Positions 12,590 through 25,429 of a DNA stretch of 64,000 nucleotides are shown here, piece by piece; the first letter of the stretch is position 1; each line of letters opens with the position of its first letter. The position numbers and the translations under genes were made by a program. The stretch covers positions 74,169,178-74,233,177 of the forward strand of contig CM067344.1 in NCBI GenBank assembly GCA_034190875.2, written 5' to 3'. The stretch is from Urechis unicinctus. Taxonomy: Eukaryota > Annelida > Polychaeta > Xenopneusta > Urechidae. Below the pieces are notes generated by a model, which was not told the origin of the DNA, searched no databases, and worked only from the letters and a program-made list of their open reading frames with translations.

Positions 12590-15500
12590 TAACATGTAAA
12601 CAGTGCCCGCAGCCAAAGGCTAGGGGACCTTGACTAAAGGGAGTGTGTTACAGCATAGACTCGAGGACAGCGATTATTTGACCACTGAGTGACCGGGTTG
12701 AGCTCTACTGATCTGGGCAGTGACAGCCAGGAATGGTGGGTACTAGCGATGTAAATAGCGCCTAAACAGCTGACGTAATCCTGAGCCATTAGGTCAGTGA
12801 ATGTTATTTCAGGCGTGAGGTGAATAGGAAATGGACATAAACATGATAAAAGGTCATTCAAGAGATTCTAGGTTTCTCTGGTGTATATGCCTGGGAGGAG
12901 CTAAAGCTGCTCTTAAGTAGACAAAACACAGTTTACTCCGAGGTCAAAAGAACCCTTACACGTCTGCGCGATAGTGGCGCAGGGCAAACTAGGCAACAAT
13001 TGCCCCCTTCAAACTACACCTCACGCCAATATAGACTGATAGCAAACCCATCATATAACATTAAAGTTATTCGCGGATCATTGAATGACATTTGGTCAAT
13101 AACATATCGCGATATTAACGTAAAATCCGATGATATGAGGGCGCGGGGTCGTAGAGGTCAGAGAACAGCAGAAGGGAGTAACGCCGGCCTTTTACAAACC
13201 CGAGATCTCCACATTAGGCTGACCGCGCCAGGAGTTCCCCGACCGAAAACGGAAATCTTCACAGGACAGCGACCATCTGAACATGCGGCAAACCTCTATC
13301 AAACACAGCTAGCAAGTGCATCTCAAAGAAATTTGATTCATTGTTAGAGTTTTTGCGATGACAACTGCCGAGTGTAGACTTTTCTTCATCGTAACCTTTC
13401 AGTGATTAACGCGACCACCGATGAACGTCGGGAAGTGTAACATCTCCATTCAATGAACACATACACACCAGGACGGATGGATTGCCTAGCTTCTGACACA
13501 AGCTGCACCCACATATAAAAGCACTGATGCAAGTAAATTAACAAGAATCAACATCGGTTGGTGTTATGGGGAAGAAAAGAGCAAGGCACCAAGGCAATAG
13601 ATACAGAACACCGACTCGAGCGCCAGACCAATCCTGGCCCAGCACTACCGATCTGCGTTTAACGTTTCTTTAGATCAAAGTAAACCTGGTTTCGTCATAT
13701 GTATGGTAAATAAGTGGTCGCTCAGCAATTTCAAGATAATAACCTAACGCGTGGCCCAACAAAGTTCATTTACGCTTGGATAACTTGCTTAGGATCCGTT
13801 GAAGATCCATATTTTTCATACATGTGTGGGACATTACACATCCCAATATGGTCGACCTGACATCATTCAATGAACATAGAGACATTTGAATAATAATGAC
13901 AATATGGTCTGGTATCACAATCTTACTTATCACCTCACCCTTCAACTAATCAAGCCAGGTGACAGCGGTATGGCGTTCACCTGTAATGCGACCAGACCAG
14001 GTGGGTATATTATATACCGCCACTGTGGTCACCTTTACAACCCAGCTGCATACCACAATAATGACAACTTACACCACAGTAAGTCCACTCTTTGCATCTA
14101 AACCCGTGTGGGTATAACACAGAGAAAGCTATATATGTTTATCGGCTTAAAGGATCTAACTCAGCTAGATTCCATTCATGCTTCTACCGCAATCAACAAA
14201 TCAAAATTGTTTACTTTGTACCGTGAATTGCTTGAACCTTATAAGCCGGAGATGTTATATACATTAGAAGGAAAACAAATGAAATCCACCGGATGACATT
14301 AGGCGGGTCGCAGACAGGTGAATAAATCAAGTCATTCATGTCTTCATTGGGTGACGTTAAGGATCACGACTGAGGCGAAGACAAACAACGGGGTGACGTT
14401 ACGGATCACGACTGAGGCGAAGACAAACAAACCAATGTGGTTAGATCACTGGCAAGAACAGACAGGGGCCACGAGCATGGATGTGAAACGCCTATAAAAC
14501 AGGAGTATCGATGAAAAAACATAGACCAATAGGAGTGAAGTAAGGTTGTACAGGTACTTCATGGTTGCAACAGAAACAATGACAAAAAGTACGTAATTAT
14601 CAGCAGTAAGCCGCAAACAAAGCTCTAATTACAACACTCAAAACAAATTCTCATATTGCATTTACACCAGAAAAAATTCCTCGAAAATAAGCTCCACTTG
14701 GAGAATAAACCCACACCGGTGGCCGTCACTAAAGCTGACTAACACACGCTGGCTTAGGGGGTTTTGGGACATAAGAAACTTGGTCCAGTTATTGAAAACA
14801 AAAAAGTAATAGACTATAGTTCTTACGATTTATTTTATTTGTTCAAATATGGGCATGTGAGTATTTATGTTAAGCATGTGTGTGCGAAACGGACTTTTGT
14901 ATAGAAAATGAAATATCGTCCCCGGTAAAAACGTCTCACAATTAGACCCACGTGAGCGCTGTGGGGAACTCCTCCCTGATGACAGTTTCTATAGCTAGCG
15001 ACAGTGAAATCAATGAGATCGAAGCTCCAGCCTACCTTGACCTTGTTGCGACCAACCTCCTCCTCCTCCGCAGGGCATGTTGGCGTCTGAGTTGGACCGA
15101 GTCGCCGGGCTCCGTGACAGATATGCAGTCCCGACAGACAGAAGGCGCGATTTGGTCTACATGGCGACCAGCGGACACTGTCAGCGTGTTCCCCTCTGTG
15201 CTAATCCACTGTGATCCAATCGACTTGTTATCCCAACTACACACACGTTTATACTGGCTACACAGCGATTACACTCGGGTACATAGCTAGTGGTGTCCGA
15301 TGCCGAGGCGAGTATCAGCCTTACATGGACTTGGCTTGTTGATCAAGAGCTGGTCGCGCCGATACACTCTCGCTACTACAGCCGCTCCCTCATATGAATC
15401 GCTGGCTATGCGGCACTCACAATCATCCTTATCATTATCTCACCAGGAATGCCTCGCATCCATTAAGCAGGATTTTTTTTGGTATCCACCAGTCACATGA

Positions 15501-15960
15501 GGTCAAAGGTCACTTGTACGCGGACAGGTAAGGTATTGTTGCGACAAGAGCGGGTGATTTCAGCGGGTGCGAGCTGCCGACAGACTGATGGCTGCGACAG
15601 GCGGCCAACTGCAACAGATGACAACACGCCGTGTTCGAGAGGGGGCGTGGAACTGCGGCGCGGCACACCGCTTCCTCTCCAATCTCACTACTGTAAAACA
15701 CACACGAGACCATGGGGAACATTGAAAGATGAAAGGAACTACACACTGTATTGAAATCGCCTTAATGGACTGAAGAACCTACGCAACCGACCCCTGGATC
15801 AGCGGGGCGAGTAGATATGTAAGTTTCCTATGCGCTAGGTAGGCTACATTCGCTCATGACCTCTTCCTCATACTTTAGCACCCTGAGTCCAAAAAGGCAA
15901 GTGTATTTACGTAAACGGCTAATGTCGCCCCAGTAAACCAATCCTGGATCAAGATAAACC
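12590..15960. other. Intergenic with small tandem duplications
   Basis: No supported gene. A 53-bp segment containing GGATCACGACTGAGGCGAAG is duplicated at 14349-14430. Several frames of 60-115 codons are open but carry no recognisable motif. Confidence 0.4.
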
Positions 15961-15964
15961 CCAC

Positions 15965-16395
15965 GCCTCCTAAATCTACCCTGTTACACTCTCCATTCAA
16001 GCTTTACCCCCACGCCTCACATCCTACCCTGTTACACTCTCCATTCAAGCTTTACCCCAACGCCTCAAATCCTACCCTGTTACACTCTCCATTCAAGCTT
16101 TAACCCCACGCCCCAAATCCTACCCTGTTACACTCTCCATTCAAGCTTTAACCCCACGCCCCAAAACCTACCCTGTTACAATCTCCATTCAAGCTTTACC
16201 CCCACGCCCCAAATCCTACCCTGTTACACTCTCCATTCAAGCTTTACCCCCACGCCCCAAATCCTACCCTGTTACACTCTCCATTCAAGCTTTACCCCCA
16301 CGCCCCAAATCCTACCCTGTTACACTCTCCATTCAAGCTTTAACCCCACGCCCCAAATCCTATCCCGCTACAGTCTCCATTCAGGTTTTACCCCC
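15965..16395. repeat. 48-bp minisatellite, about 9 copies
   Basis: The unit contains ACCCTGTTACACTCTCCATT followed by CAAGCTTTA. About nine tandem copies, the last ones most diverged. C-rich low-complexity DNA continues to about 16600. Confidence 0.95.
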
Positions 16396-16867
16396 CGCGC
16401 TCTGTGCTTTCCGCTCCATCCAAGAATCTCCTTCACGTCCCAAGTCCCTCCACCACCCCCATCGGCTTACCCTACTTCATCCCTTCTCAAGCCCCTCTCG
16501 CCTTTCCTCTTACATATTGTAAACCATATCCCCCACTTCCCCCCCCCCCATCCACCACCCACCCCCCCCCCCCACCACCCACACCAGCGCCCAAACCTCC
16601 TCACCTTATCGTGTTCCACTCACATTCCAACCTTCTATCACATGTTCAGCGGCAATGTGAATTATAAACATCTACCTCATAGCAGACATCTACCTCATAG
16701 CAGACATCGATTTAAACCTTCGACCACATTTTCTGTGCAAAAAGTAAATCAAACCCTGGTCATATGTGTTTCGCTACAATCAATTCCATCCTTCTACCGC
16801 AAATTCATATTCACTTCTTATCCCGCACCCTCGTTTTGAGCCTTGAACCGCGACAATTCCGATCCAC

Positions 16868-17070
16868 ACCAAAACCCACCACACACCACCTGTTAGGTGC
16901 AAAGATGAGCTCCGAACTCACACCACCTGTTAAGTGCAAAGATGAGCTCCGAACTCACGCCACCTGTTAGGTGCAAAGATGAGCACCTGTTAAGCCATGG
17001 TGAGCTCCGAACTCACTCCACCTGTTAAGCCATGGTGAGCTCCGAACTCACGCCACCTGTTAATCCATGG
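16868..17070. repeat. 38-bp minisatellite, about 5 copies
   Basis: Units containing GATGAGCTCCGAACTCACRC and CACCTGTTAAG, some shortened. It is preceded at 16664-16703 by a 20-bp doublet containing CATCTACCTCATAGCAGA. Confidence 0.88.
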
Positions 17071-17074
17071 AGAG

Positions 17075-18540
17075 CTGCGTATCAACAAGACCCTTGTCCA
17101 GTTTCCTTTTCTCAAAGCCTGATGCATTCACCCCCAGCAGCGATCTGCCCACCGTTGGTCGCTGACGAGCAATATTGTCCTTCACTTCTCCAAGTTCAAG
17201 TTATATTTCACGGCAGCCAATGAAGCAGCACAAACATGGGCTGGTAGCATGGTACTTGAGAATATGTACGAGTGTCCCTTTGAATATAATGAAGCAAACG
17301 AGGCACAATGAAAACCGACAATGGAAGACGCAACCATGCGCCATCTTGCGGTCATTGCCATAAGGTGTCGAGTTAGACATAACCAATGATTTCATTAAAA
17401 ACAAACATTGGACCCTTCGCCACACCTACCTCTTGAGCTTATAGTCCCTCTTCTTTCCTATCAATACTCGTCCATTATTCCGAATAGCTAGCGTTGGTCA
17501 AGCGTACGTCCGGCCGTACATACCGGCTAACACTCACGGCCAGACAAGTGCCTAGCCGGCTTCTCTGTGCGGCCGTCAGACAGGAGACGTCGCTATGCCC
17601 TGACCCCGGTGCTCGCAGCCTACCCGTCAGATCGATACTTAGCTTGCTTAGAGATGTTGTCACGTGGGCTGCTCGGCCCGGGTAGCATTGCTGCATGGAG
17701 CTTGCCAGGCGTGACTTCAACTTAAAGGTTTTAACAATCTTGTCCAGGGCCCTCCTTACATCCAATCGGTTTTTGGTGGAGTAAATCCGTAGCTATGTCG
17801 TCTACAGGGCCTGACCATTTACTCCTCCTACCGGGCCGTCATTTTAAAAGCTACACAGTTCATTGTTATGGCAAACAATATGGGTGCGTTAAAATTCCCC
17901 TCGTTAAGGTGTGCATTGTTTTCTAATGCTATGTTAAGCCGCACGACAATTGGTGGCGCTTGGAATTAAGTTGTTGCGCAACATCTCAATTCATTGAATA
18001 GTTCGCCTTTTCCGTTCGTCTATATATGGTTACTTGACAGTTCACGGCCCAATTCAACTGTATGAGAACAACGCGTGGCGTCAACCAGTACCCGTAAGGA
18101 GGCATTTCATAAAAAATCATGAAAATTCCGTCGTGAAAAGAACCTCATTAATAAATTCCCTACTTCTTTTGGAAATGATATCCGTAAAATCGTTGGAAAT
18201 GATATCCGTAAATATCTGTTATATGGGCCTCCGGTGCAATGGTTAAGTACCATATATCTGAATAATTTTATTTTGTCAATCTTTTTACCGAGTCTGTTAG
18301 AAGTACAGGTTCATCAAGGCATGGTCCAACAATATTTAGCTTATCTGCTTGGCGATACAGCTTTCCCCCATTTGTCAGGGTATGATTGTCTTTTACTCTT
18401 AACTTAAGCTTTAATCGTGATTATCCTGTTACAAAAAAATGAACATTTCTATTATCATAAAGTTACATCTGAACAATAAGATACGAGTAGTTAAACGTCA
18501 GGAAAATTTGCATGATTACGTCAGACCTTAATGTCTTGAA
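17075..18540. other. Intergenic, no gene recognised
   Basis: No supported gene. A 21-bp doublet (TTGGAAATGATATCCGTAAA) lies at 18168-18211. The GC-rich minus frame at 17475-17765 shows no motif. Confidence 0.4.
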
Positions 18541-18542
18541 CT

Positions 18543-19118
18543 GGACGGGCATCCCAGATTTGGGATGCTCCAATCACAAGCCGTGTCTCTCGGTCACTCT
18601 CGGGTACTTTTGAGTCGTTGTCTCTCATTGGTTAGTTTTACAAGTTCCGAAGAACTTGTCCAACCTGACGAGTGATTTTTATGAGCCGGGCACACATTCT
18701 TAAACACTCCGATTTGTTGTTTCACGCTGAGTGGCACCGTTAATCACACAGTCGGCGAGAGAAGCAGACACATAACTGGTTCTTTTTAACTGACTATTAC
18801 TTAAACATACTATCGTGCAGCTAAGCGATTAAAGCGCTTGTTGTGGTGCCAATTTGAAGTTTTGAGACGCCCCATAATTCCAGAAGACATTCAATGTGTT
18901 CGCATTGGACGCAGACCACTACAATGTCCATGACGTCACATAGAACCGAGGGTGCGTATCACAAGCCAGACACACGCAATTAAGGTCAATCCAGGTCACG
19001 ACCTTTGCTTTGATTGGTTACGAAGATTAAAGAACGTGTCTAATGAATATTTGGACGCGCCAGTTTAAGACCTTATCTTATCGTAGACTCTAGGGCGAGA
19101 AGCGTAGCGGAACCCCTG
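18543..19118 (-). repeat. Inverted repeat pair, right member
   Basis: Reverse-complement match to 11885-12575, less the 195-bp segment. Divergence is high enough (scattered indels) that the copies are old. Confidence 0.8.
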
Positions 19119-19225
19119 GAGTCTGGGACGCAGACTAAGGAATGCCCAAAGTTTCCCCGAACAAATGTTGCCGGTAGCAGGTGGTTCTCATTTCTTGATG
19201 TTAACCGTGTGAAAGGTGATAAGGC

Positions 19226-19862
19226 CATATTGCTCTGTTACGCGTCATATTGCACTGTTACACGTCATATTGCTCTGTTTCACATCATATTGCTCTGTTA
19301 CGCGTCATATTGCTCTGTTACACATCATATTGCTCTGTTACGCGTCATATTGCTCTGTTTCACATCAGATTGCTATGTGACGTGTCATATTGCTCTGTTA
19401 CACGTCATATTGTTCTGTTACGCGTCATATCGCTCTGTTACGCGTCATATTGCTATGTGACGCGTCATATTGTTCTGTTACACGTCATATTGTTCTGTTA
19501 CGCGTCATATTGCTCTGTTATGCGTCATATTGCTATGTGACGCGTCATATTGCTCTGTTACGCGTCATATTGCTCTGTTACGCGTCATATTGCTATGTGA
19601 TGCGTCATATTGTTCTGTTACGCGTCATATTGTTCTGTTACGCGTCATATTGCTCTGTGATGCGTCATATTGCTATGTGACGCGTCATATTGCTCTGTTA
19701 CGCGTCATATTGCTCTGTTACGCGTCATATTGCTATGTGATGCGTCATATTGTTCTGTTACGCGTCATAATACTCTGTTACGCGTCATATTGCTATGTGA
19801 CGCGTCATATTGTTCTGTTACGCGTCATATTGCTCTGTTACACGTCATATTGCCCTGTTACG
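19226..19862. repeat. 20-bp minisatellite, about 32 copies
   Basis: Unit TGTTACGCGTCATATTGCTC, with variants cacgtc, ctatgtga and ttct. Because 20 is not a multiple of three, frames rotate through the same Cys/Tyr-rich peptide. The long open frames here are repeat artefacts. Confidence 0.97.
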
Positions 19863-22800
19863 CACTTCACACGAGGCCCCACATCACTTACTTTGCACAG
19901 CCACGCATCCACTCCACTCCACTCTATATACTCCAGCTTTACATTTAATTATAAGTTGTTGCCGCCATCAATTATCGCCCCGGTTAATCGATGGTTCTTT
20001 GCGTATTTGACCTTCACAAGCATATCCTATACCTCAAGCATTTTCCTGAAAAATCTCACCTGCAGATCTGCCTATTCAGTCTGCCTTCCGACCTCCACCC
20101 TCCTAGCTTACCAACTGCAGCGGAGGTTTTCTATTACGCCTTTTTCAGGTTATATATAAACCCGAGTTGGTGAATGGAAATTATTTAAGCCTTATTCAAT
20201 TCAGGATGGTATGTCGGTAAATTGGCGAATCCGTTGACGCAATTAAAGATTTTTGTGACGATCTACGGTGATCAAACAAGTATCTTGATAACCTTGCGCG
20301 GACGTAACATTTCGTTAAAATATATAGACTTCATGAAGATCTAGCATCTTGGAAGAATCAATGTTGAGGTTCTACACCGAGTTAAAGGTCGATAGAAAAA
20401 AATGATCTGCGCTAGATGAGAGCGGAACTGTAGAATGCTTAATGTTCATCAAGGACCTTGAATGCTAATGTTGATGGGTCTTCATCAACAGTAAGAGCAG
20501 CAAACAGCTGATGGAACAACGCCACTTGCTACACGCCAAACGATATCAAATTTGTCTGGATGAATCTGCTGGGTCATTCTAGATAAGCAGCATCGGTCGT
20601 CATTGGCAGGGATATATGAACATAGGGCGCCTGAAGATGTGGGCTGTTGGAATCTGAAAGCGACAGCCCAGGATACTAGAATCAATATTTTGATTGAAAT
20701 CCCAGACATCAAAATACATTTTCAGAGTAGGTTGAATTGAGTGTTGTTGACTCCTACGACCGCACAGGACAATTTCTGCCTCATCGGGATAAGGCGTTAT
20801 AGATGTTTACGCAATTAAATGAAGTTTCGGTCACTGACTTGGTGACAATGACGTCAAATAACGATAATTTCAAAATGATCTATTAGCCAGCTTGAAACCT
20901 GTTGACATCTTGTAGCGATGGTGATGGTAAGATAGCATTAAACGCATCAGCGAGAAATAGTGCACAATCCTGTTAAACGCTAATTAAAACAATACTAACT
21001 TTAGCTTACGTGCTTAGGGACGGTTCGCCACCGAGTGAATGAACCAGGTGGCTCTCTCTAAGCTATAATGGTCGACCACGGATCGACGATCCATAATCCC
21101 TACCTCTCTCTCATGGCTTTTGACATCTCTCTTTCTCAGCAAGTAGGTGTACCTTTGATAAGTCATGTTATAGTTAGCATACCCCACGCAGCGCTAGAGC
21201 CACTCCAATGCTTAATATATGCAGCTACATGGAAAAGATAAAACAAGACGTCCATCACTTTTCTGCATTTTCACAAAAAAAACTATTGCATCTGGTCCAG
21301 TTAATCATAACGTTCAGTTCATCTTTCCCGACATTATGATTGAGCTTGATGTTGCAGAAACTGACGCCGCTTTGTCAGGCTGGTCGTGGTTTGCTCAGAA
21401 AAGTAAAGACTTCATGGTATTAGCAAACTGAGAACGCGGAGTCCTAGTGTTCTTGGCCGGGAGCCTCCGCGGCCGGTGACCCATCCAGAGAATTTACCCA
21501 ATAAAGGCGCTGAAGATGATCAAACGGTTTTATGTTGTTTCTGAGTCTATTTGTAAGATATCGCCTTCATGGCTGGTGTTAATCGTAAAATGCTGAGTAT
21601 TTTCGTCTTTTTAACAAAAATGTCAGAGAAGTGATATTTTGACTGAATCTCACTTTAACAGAGTGATTACGGTATTGTTCCAGAGATCTAATATGACTGA
21701 CATGGATGAACCTTCAGTAAGCTTCCATATTTGCCGTATTCATTGGCGACCCCATCTCCCCCAGACAACCACGGCTTTCCATTGTTATGTGCGATAAAGT
21801 CTTAGATTAAGCTTTATTCCATTCCTGACTGCTCCAGGTAAAGCACCTGGACCCTGTTTTGGTGATGTGTTGGTACTGCGGCAGCTTTGAAGATCACGAA
21901 TGATAACTCGCACAAGAGCTGCTACTTTCATTGCCCAAACCCGTTCACGCAACACTTACCGTGTATTTAGCAGTAGGTGATCATGATGGACGAGTCATAA
22001 TGGTCTCATCCAATCGACTGTGATCCGCAGCATTTTAAGAGACGAATCTTAATGGAAAATGAATAAAATGTCACGCCGAAAATGAAGCAAAGTCGAACTA
22101 GAGATACTAGGAGGTGTAGGTGCAAGTAGTATAAACAAAGGGGGTCCTGGTTCACTTTCGATTCCCAGCTTGGTAAGTTTTGTTTCATTTGCTGCTTGTT
22201 TGCTGAGCCTCTTGTGGTTGTAAGCGCCCAGAGCAGCAGAGTGTTTTTTGTGAAGTCGTGGTTTTCTCGTGCTCGTGTAGCTTGCGTACCGCTACGGCCA
22301 TGGAAAAACAATCTTTCACATAATTTTCGCCAATACCGTATTTGCACTATTTAATCTAGTCGTAGCACTTCACCTCAACAAATATACTTGGATGAAACAA
22401 GATAGCGGCTCGTCTGATGAGTCAGTAACGTTGGTAAAGTAAGCAGGGCAGCTACATGCCTGTTAACAGCCATGCTATGGTCCCCCGTGTTTCAAGGTTG
22501 CACCAACCCACAGTCCAAGAAATCACCGAAAGCCATAGATGATCGGCGGTGTTGTCGACCTGATTATGAGTGATATAGCTTCTCTGCTTAAACACTGGTG
22601 GTTAACTGTGGCAAATGATAATGAGCAAACACGCCAATAAATTCCACAAAATAATACAATAGACGGTTGCTTTTCACATATGAAGTGGAGATGCATCGCT
22701 TCTCGTATTGAATAGATGTTGTAAGTGTCATGAATGGACAAAGAGACATTCTTTTTTTAAGAGATCATCCAGGAGGGGTACTCTCCGCACGAGGGGTACT

Positions 22801-22978
22801 CTCCGCACAAGCGCTGGATATCAAGCTTACATAACTGATTCCCACACGTCTCCTCGTCATTTCTCCTATACAAAATAAATATTATACGTTCGGCCTTGAC
22901 GAGGATTATAACGGCTGTGTTTATGCGCGCATATGCGGTGAGTTAAGGGAGTAGTATACAAGGTAGCAGCACTGGCGC
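19863..22978. other. Intergenic, no gene recognised
   Basis: No supported gene. The 70-aa + frame at 21219-21431 and the 113-aa - frame at 22006-22347 lack recognisable motifs. An 18-bp doublet GAGGGGTACTCTCCGCAC lies at 22774-22809. Confidence 0.4.
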
Positions 22979-23122
22979 AGAACCACCATCCATACTACTC
23001 ACACTTTGACAGCTTATACAAGTTTTTTTGCTCACCCTAGGGGCGCCTCGGACCCGACCCCCAAACGGGGCCATGGTGCTAGTTTGTAGGTAAGCTAGTG
23101 TGCCCATAGGCCAAGGTGTCTA
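22979..23122 (+). repeat. Outer element inverted repeat, left arm
   Basis: A 144-bp reverse-complement match to 44541-44686 with a handful of indels. It starts AGAACCACCATCCATACTAC, and a 5' AG is typical of Polinton termini. Read on the minus strand, its inner end holds DTLAYGH, the end of the outer polymerase, so the repeat overlaps coding sequence at the other arm. No matching 6-bp target duplication is evident. Confidence 0.75.
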
Positions 23123-23824
23123 TGACTTTGGTTTTCTAGACTTTCTTGGTCTTGATGGTGGCTTTACACCTGTACGGATTTCTTTAGCCCTGGGACTTCC
23201 TATATGGTATTTGACTTTTTTTAACACCTTCTATGTCACTTTCTGATAGCACAGTTTTTTTCTATGGGTGCAAGACTTTAACAGTGCGCCGTTTACAACC
23301 TGCTAACAAGCTCCTTTAGGATAACCATTTTTTAACTGTGTATAATAAGAGGCAGTCTATCCAAGTGTCATCCTCAATTTAACGCTTATCAGGGTGATAG
23401 TATTTTTTGTTGAACACCCATATCTGTTCTGCACGCACGTTACCCTTATATAGCAGGAAGCTGACATAAAAGAGTGTCCCTCAGTATGACATTGCAGGGC
23501 TCGAGTTGTCGATTGCCACCGCATTTGTGTATTGTGAAGAGGTTCTGGGCCCTCTGTACCATATACATCTGCTCCTACTTCCAGTACTTATTTCTAGTTA
23601 CAGCCGCCCCTCCCCCTATAGGAGATAGGAATGAAGCATGTTGGGTAGGCTTGGCTAGATAACATACAGCAGTGGAGGTGGGGTTTGCAGGGGAAATCCT
23701 GGGGCCCTCTATGGTCCTGCTGAAATTGAAGAGCAGTTGTCATAACAGGGGGCTTTTACACTTTTTCACACAACGTAAAAAGTCTATGGGGCATATTCTA
23801 TGTATTGAGGCAACTCAATGTCAT

Positions 23825-24391
23825 TCACAGTCCGCTCAATGGTAAAGAAGCACCCAATTTTGGTCTGATACCCTCCAATGCTTTGTCTTTTCCATCGATT
23901 GAAACAGTATGTCTCGCTTTTTCAGATCTAGCCTTAATTTCGCCTTTTAATTGGGTATATTTTGTGACCTCAGCTAAAACAGGCTTAAACTCATGATCCG
24001 AGATATTACCATCTTCAAGTGCTGTCGATACAATGTCAGCAATCGTATTCAATTTGCTCTGAGCTTGAATGCGGATCTGATCATGTTTTTTCACTTTGAT
24101 GGTCAGTCGCCTACTGACGAATTTTCAAGCAATTACAAGTATCCCACAAGCGGCTCCAGTAGCACCCAACACTCTGGCAATAGGAATGGCAACTACCGTA
24201 GACATTATACCTACACCACTTGCGTCAAGACACATAACAACAGTAACTAAAACAGTGTCTACTGCGTCCACCGAGTTTACTGCACACCTATATTTTTGGT
24301 GCATAGCACAATATTTTTCATTCATGCGATAGATGTGCCCTGGATTCTCATCAGGCGGCTCCGGATATAAGGTTCAGTAGGAATGGGCGGC
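23825..24391 (-). pseudogene. Two-membrane-segment protein of outer element
   Basis: The reading frame runs from about 24391 to 23825 with one in-frame TGA after GILVIA (near 24126). The N-terminal part is hydrophilic. Two glycine/alanine-rich hydrophobic segments follow (around VLVTVVMCL and GVGIMSTVVAIPIARVLGA). After the stop comes a charged helical domain starting KKHDQIRIQAQSKLN with SDHEF. From memory this layout is a recurrent unknown protein encoded beside family B polymerases in Polinton-like elements of cnidarians and other marine invertebrates. That is recognition, not a database result. Its function is unknown; a virion or host-membrane role is a guess. Orientation points away from the centre of the outer element. 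Confidence 0.6.
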
Positions 24392-24423
24392 TGTTGTTTC
24401 ATACTGCAGTTGTATGCATAAGT

Positions 24424-24964
24424 CTATGTGTCAAGTTCAAACAGGAGTGCTACTAATGACTTTGTTGCCCGGGGGACATTCCCACGTGCTCTGAAACTTA
24501 TTTGGTCAGCCGCAGCCAACACTTTGACGTCCACATGTTCGTCCCTTTGTTTGATTACATAATAGCCACCTTCCAGGAAACTATTTACAACAATACTTAC
24601 ACCTAGAAGGTCAGGCCGGCCACTCAGACTAGTTGATAACCCCATACGCAAAACTCGACCTGACACCAACATAGGATATCCATGGTCAACACCACTGACA
24701 GCATCACCAAATTCCATTAACCAACTGACCTTTTATTTCCGCCCAAAGAGTAATGAGGGGTTTCAGTGAAGGCTGGTTGTGAAGCACATCAACATAGGTT
24801 TTTTTAACATATTCAGAGAGGTCCAATTGAGGCTTGTTGGGAAGCGCGTCCTGCTAGGCGGCTACTATGTAAGCATCAACATAGTTTTTGTTAGCATATT
24901 CAGAGAGGTCGGCGTCATGATCAGATTTCTTATAAGTTCCATAAATACTCGCTTTTATTGACAT
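24424..24964 (-). pseudogene. Fibre-like protein (shaft repeats plus head), broken
   Basis: It starts at ATG 24964 (MSIKASIYGTYKK). The first part holds two copies of a short shaft-like unit, DLSEYANKNYVD and DLSEYVKKTYVD, whose DNA is also tandemly repeated. It has an in-frame TAG and then a TGA at 24704-24706. A second frame overlapping this end (24717-24424) supplies a compact beta-rich domain with GYPMLVSGRVLRMGL, IVVNSF and LVALLFELD. Shaft plus head in two overlapping frames implies one gene split by a frameshift near 24710. Similar shaft-head proteins occur in animal Polinton-like elements and would be vertex fibres, with trimerisation and receptor roles inferred by analogy only. Confidence 0.55.
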
Positions 24965-25006
24965 CTTGTAAATTGAAGAACAACACCAATAGGAAAGTCG
25001 TGATTG

Positions 25007-25210
25007 TAGACGTCCCTTACTAGCTATTAACTGAACCTTTAACTCGTTCACAGCTCCGACAGTAACACGCTTTGACACAGGATTAGCGATGTTTGTGGTT
25101 ATAATATCACCAAAAGAGCCGCCCTCAAAGCCCACAACTTCAAGAAGCGTAGTGGGCGCACCATCAAGTATGTTGTGCTTGGTACTGACTTGATCGAGGT
25201 GGACATAAAG
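25007..25210 (-). pseudogene. Penton-like minor capsid C-terminal fragment
   Basis: The minus frame reads LYVHLDQVSTKHNILDG, then GFEGGSFGDIITT, VSKRVTVGAVNEL and KVQLIASKGRL. The spacing resembles the end of the inner element penton genes (LYGLYVYCNLIEAQVVGD, then IEIDIRDDTARPIPFE). I infer the C-terminus of the minor capsid protein of the outer element. The rest upstream is scrambled up to the inner element boundary at 25430. It lies immediately upstream of the fibre-like gene, on the same strand. Confidence 0.35.
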
Positions 25211-25429
25211 TCAGAGTTTGATACATAGCACTATAAATAAACAAGCCTTTACAATCAATAGAAAAGAAACATATAACAGTTGAGCAGCTGACACATCCCC
25301 TCATCCAGAAGCAAGCAGACGACAGTTCAGAGGCGTTCAAGGTTCTCCAACCTGTTTGAGCACTTCTTGGTGCCAAACATAAGCGACGATAAAATTGTAG
25401 TTGGCAGTAGTGTAAGACGTACCTCTTCA

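Noticed and set aside
13000-13347. 115-codon plus frame
   Set aside because: No recognisable domain or conserved pattern; likely chance.
14108-14296. 62-codon plus frame ending LYTLEGKQMKSTG
   Set aside because: Protein-like composition but no family, splice sites or neighbours to support it.
17475-17765. 96-codon GC-rich minus frame
   Set aside because: No motif, and an overlapping open frame on the other strand of similar quality.
18226-18250. tRNA A-box-like text (GGTGCAATGGTTAAG)
   Set aside because: No B box or cloverleaf could be built downstream.
19209-20159. 229-codon Cys/Tyr-rich frame
   Set aside because: Repeat artefact of a 20-bp minisatellite; the same peptide appears in all three frames.
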